In this document: positions 13,767 through 15,974 of the stretch, one piece after another
Layout of the letters: every line of letters starts with the position of its first letter
Numbering within the stretch: position 1 is the first letter of the stretch
Assembly: GCA_002418885.1 (NCBI GenBank)
Contig: DIEZ01000075.1
Span: 1 to 15,974 of the forward strand
Direction of reading: 5' to 3'
DNA from: Syntrophaceae bacterium UBA5761
GTDB lineage: Bacteria; Desulfobacterota; Syntrophia; Syntrophales; UBA4778
DNA length: 15,974 nucleotides
Notes under the pieces: model-generated
The model's input: the letters and a program-made list of their open reading frames with translations, nothing else
What the model was told of the DNA's origin: nothing
The model's database searches: none
Program-made: the position numbers and the translations under genes

Positions 13767-14845
13767 CGGTCGTCAATTATCCGGAGGCCGAGACCGACTC
13801 CCACCGCCGCGACCGGCCCTATTTCTTCAAGGTAGGAAAGGCGAAATGTTTTTTCATCACAGACGATGCTCTGAAAAGGTCGAACTATCCGTGCCTCGAC
13901 ATTCAACCGCTGCGCGAGGGCATCGACGATCCCGGCTGTTTTAGCCGAGCCGCCGCTCAAAATAATCTCCTTTATGTATTCACCGCCGTGGGTCGACCGG
14001 AAGTAATCGATCGACCTCTCGATCTCGGCGAAAAGAGGCTCTGCGTGCTCCAACGGGTCTACACGCGGACCGCCGGCCGGCGAGTCGGTCCTCGAGCTTT
14101 CTATTTTGAGCTTTTCGGCCTCTTCGAGCGTCACCCCAAATCTATCGCGGATGCTCTCCGTGATGTAGTCGCCGCCCAGGGAAATATCCCGCGTAAAGAT
14201 CGAACATCCTTCTTTTAGGACGTTGATATTCGTCATACTCGCCCCGATATTGACCAAGACGACTATGTCGCCCTCCTGAACGTCGTAGTTCACCTCGTAC
14301 ATCGTTTCGAGGGCGAAGGAGTCCACATCCATGATGACGGGCGCGAGACCGGCCTTCTCCAGGACATCCACGTAACTCTGAACGACGTTCTTCCTGGCAG
14401 CTACAATCATCACGTCCATATGCCCCGGATTTCCCTCGCTGTCGCCGAGGATCTGAAAATCAAAACTCACGTCCTTGACGTCGTCGAAGGGCAGATAGTT
14501 GGCCGCTTCATCGTTGATCAACTGGCGAAGCTCTTCTTCCTCCATCGTCGAGAAAACAGCCCTTCTGGCGATGACCTTGTGCCCCGACAGAGAGACGACG
14601 ACCTTTTGAGGCGTGCATCCCGCGGTGTTGAAGAGTTGACGGATCTTCCCGCTAAGGACGTCGCCGTTCATGATATCTCCCTCTTCGATGACCCCTCTTT
14701 CCAGGGGAAGCTGGGAATAACTCTTAAGGACGTATCCCTCCGGGGAGTCCAGTATCTCGACCAGCTTGAGCGAGCTCGACCCGATGTCAAGGCCCACCGA
14801 GTGTTTCTTGTCAGGAAACAGGTTCCTTAGGTTTAGACTAAGCAT
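13763..14845 (-). CDS. pilM: Type IV pilus assembly protein PilM (actin-like ATPase)
   Basis: PilM is a cytoplasmic, FtsA-like actin-fold protein that anchors the PilN tail. The 360-residue protein shows the phosphate-1 loop VGLDIGSSSLKLVEI (17-31), an SHS2-like insert (VVVSLSGHKVIARRAVF and DEAANYLPFD), the second phosphate loop VLVNIGASMTNINVL, and the adenosine motif ILSGGSAKTAGI near 299-308. Full family length is present. The start ATG has TGAGGT just upstream; the 77-bp gap to the small FtsB-type gene shows no clear promoter, so the cluster may be co-transcribed with it. It is the first gene of pilMNOPQ. Confidence 0.95.
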   Translation of the reverse strand: MLSLNLRNLFPDKKHSVGLDIGSSSLKLVEILDSPEGYVLKSYSQLPLERGVIEEGDIMNGDVLSGKIRQLFNTAGCTPQKVVVSLSGHKVIARRAVFSTMEEEELRQLINDEAANYLPFDDVKDVSFDFQILGDSEGNPGHMDVMIVAARKNVVQSYVDVLEKAGLAPVIMDVDSFALETMYEVNYDVQEGDIVVLVNIGASMTNINVLKEGCSIFTRDISLGGDYITESIRDRFGVTLEEAEKLKIESSRTDSPAGGPRVDPLEHAEPLFAEIERSIDYFRSTHGGEYIKEIILSGGSAKTAGIVDALAQRLNVEARIVRPFQSIVCDEKTFRLSYLEEIGPVAAVGVGLGLRIIDDR

Positions 14846-14923
14846 CGGACCTCAGCCTTCTGTTGTCAACGATAAGGACTGTTTTACCACGCGGGTGCCG
14901 CCGGGACGATATACTCCCAAGGC

Positions 14924-15190
14924 TCATTCGACATGCCGGTAAACAACGTCTCCTTTTTTTACCATGCCCAACTCTTTCCGCGCCACCATCTCGATGTATT
15001 GAGGGTTGTCCCGTAAAAGGATGACTTCCTTTTTCAGTCCGTCGTTCTCTTCCATGGTCCGGCTGTTTTCGCTCTTCAGGATCTTCAACTTTTCCTTCAT
15101 CACATAATTATCCACGAGACCGTTGTCGCCGAAGGCGATCAAAAACCCCATCAGGAGAAGAAAGACAATGACGAATCTTCCAACCTTCAT
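14924..15190 (-). CDS. FtsB/DivIC-type septum formation initiator
   Basis: This is an 88-residue protein with a very short cytoplasmic N-terminus, one membrane segment (about 5-21, FVIVFLLLMGFLIAFGD), a coiled coil (about 30-62) and a C-terminal region containing NPQYIEMVARKELGMVKKGD. That last motif is typical of the DivIC/FtsB family, whose members bridge FtsL and FtsQ at the division site. ATG 15190 has GAGGG 5 nt upstream. It precedes pilM in the same direction. FtsB is the likeliest name in a Gram-negative, but DivIC, FtsB and FtsL are hard to tell apart by sequence. Confidence 0.85.
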   Translation of the reverse strand: MKVGRFVIVFLLLMGFLIAFGDNGLVDNYVMKEKLKILKSENSRTMEENDGLKKEVILLRDNPQYIEMVARKELGMVKKGDVVYRHVE

Positions 15191-15230
15191 CGCCGCCCTC
15201 GTGGATTACGCAAAAACGGAAAGTAAAATG

Positions 15231-15260
15231 CATATATAATAAAAAAGGGGCGTGCAACAA
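15231..15260 (-). promoter_or_regulatory. Candidate promoter upstream of the FtsB-type gene
   Basis: On the minus strand TTGTTG (15260-15255) is followed after 18 bp by TATATG (15236-15231) in an AT-rich tract; TTGCAC (15257-15252) is an alternative -35. A run of six T on the minus strand (15246-15241) just after CGCCCC could also end the upstream DUF39 transcript, but the matching stem is weak. Confidence 0.35.
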
Positions 15261-15303
15261 CTAAAACTTTCGCCACCCTCGAGTTCGTGAGACCGGATGT
15301 TTT

Positions 15304-15974
15304 TTATTCGGTCGGCAGCAGCTCCTGCGGTTCACCGAGGAGAAAGGCCCCCTTCGAAATCCAATCCTTCAAAATCCCCGCAATCTGCCGTGCCTTGTGA
15401 TAACTGGAGAGCGGAGCGGTCGGAACCACTTTGCCCTCGATCGTGATCGACCCGCTCCTCAATTCTTTGTAACTGACTTCACCGAGGCTTTTCAATTCAC
15501 CTTTGGGATAATCCATGCCGTAATCATAGACTTGGGTGAAGATGTCTTCGTCGCTCACCGCCGTGTAACGCGCCATGTCCTCATCAAGAATGGCGATGGG
15601 GATACCGATCCCTACATACAGAGAAACGCCGTACCCCAGAATACTCGCACCGACCAGCCACTCCGGCGACATCACCTTGAGGTCCCCTATCGTCGCGATG
15701 GTTCCCGCTCCCGCCTTGGGAACACCGTTTTTACCCCGCTCCACGCGGGGGTTATGCTGAGTCCCATGCCAGGCCACATATCCCTGGGCACCTCCCAGAA
15801 AGATCCTCGTTCCTATCCCGACAGTCCTGTAATAGGGGTCATTGAAGAGCGGGCTCAGTTGTCCCGACGTCGAGTAGTTGGCGTTGCCCAGCCGCGGCCG
15901 AAGAATGCCCATGTAAGTGTAGATCGTCTTGTCGGACATATTGACCGCACAGTTGTAATTCTGATAGGCATTCC
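15304..15974 (-). CDS. Homocysteine biosynthesis protein (HcyBio/DUF39), C-terminal part, 5' end outside window
   Basis: This family (DUF39, COG1900) takes part in anaerobic homocysteine synthesis by putting sulfur into aspartate semialdehyde, as in methanogens and sulfate reducers. The frame is open at the right edge, and about 223 residues are visible; complete proteins have around 400. At the edge it reads NAYQNYNCAVNMSDKTIYTYMG, including a conserved cysteine thought to carry persulfide sulfur. ILRPRLGNANYSTSGQLSPL, GIGTRIFLGGAQGYVAWHGTQH and IGIPIAILDEDMARYTAVSDEDI follow (each noted here as a landmark), all typical of the family. No CBS domain follows, unlike in some archaeal members, and the ferredoxin-like partner is not in the window. 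The internal Met near 15939 is not the true start. Confidence 0.9.
   Translation of the reverse strand, partial: NAYQNYNCAVNMSDKTIYTYMGILRPRLGNANYSTSGQLSPLFNDPYYRTVGIGTRIFLGGAQGYVAWHGTQHNPRVERGKNGVPKAGAGTIATIGDLKVMSPEWLVGASILGYGVSLYVGIGIPIAILDEDMARYTAVSDEDIFTQVYDYGMDYPKGELKSLGEVSYKELRSGSITIEGKVVPTAPLSSYHKARQIAGILKDWISKGAFLLGEPQELLPTE

Overview
The window is a gene-dense bacterial chromosome segment of moderately high GC, with both ends cut inside genes. Gene content points to an anaerobic member of the Desulfobacterota (former Deltaproteobacteria, perhaps near Syntrophobacter/Syntrophorhabdus). The signs are a DUF39-type homocysteine-synthesis protein, a Gram-negative PilMNOPQ cluster, a DUF169/DUF2703 pair, a GatB/MtnA overlap and E. 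coli-like sigma70 promoters. The lineage is inferred from gene content only. I see no mobile element, integrase, CRISPR array, tRNA or rRNA, and no stretch over about 300 bp without a gene.

Layout. (1) 1-2481, plus strand: the 3' part of gatB (tRNA-dependent amidation), overlapped by mtnA (methylthioribose-1-phosphate isomerase), then a HAD hydrolase. (2) 2535-4065: a divergent pair, DUF169 on the minus strand and a Cys-rich DUF2703 protein on the plus strand, separated by a region with a near-consensus promoter and an 11-bp palindrome. (3) 4179-4703: a YacP-like NYN nuclease with its own candidate promoter, whose stop codon collides tail-to-tail with holA. (4) 4698-7058, minus strand: rpsU, a LOG-family phosphoribohydrolase and an unusually long holA, with a strong hairpin between rpsU and the LOG gene. 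(5) 7198-10277, minus strand: a probable operon of a TPR protein, an M24 Xaa-Pro peptidase, a GcvH-like protein and a LipM-like octanoyltransferase. (6) 10508-10864, plus strand: queF (queuosine precursor reductase). (7) 10890-15190, minus strand: a small FtsB/DivIC-type protein followed by tightly coupled pilM-pilN-pilO-pilP-pilQ, the type IV pilus alignment complex and outer-membrane secretin. (8) 15304-15974, minus strand: the C-terminal part of a DUF39 (HcyBio) protein.

The most notable observation is the GcvH-like protein at 8040-8438. It keeps the H-protein framework but has alanine where the lipoyl-lysine should be, and only one lysine in the whole protein. Yet it lies 5 nt upstream of a gene resembling LipM, the enzyme that octanoylates that very lysine in GcvH. 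Other points of interest are a minimal PilQ (one N-terminal secretin-type domain plus the pore domain, no AMIN domain), PilP without a lipobox cysteine, a roughly 100-residue expansion in HolA, and the regulated-looking DUF169/DUF2703 divergent promoter.
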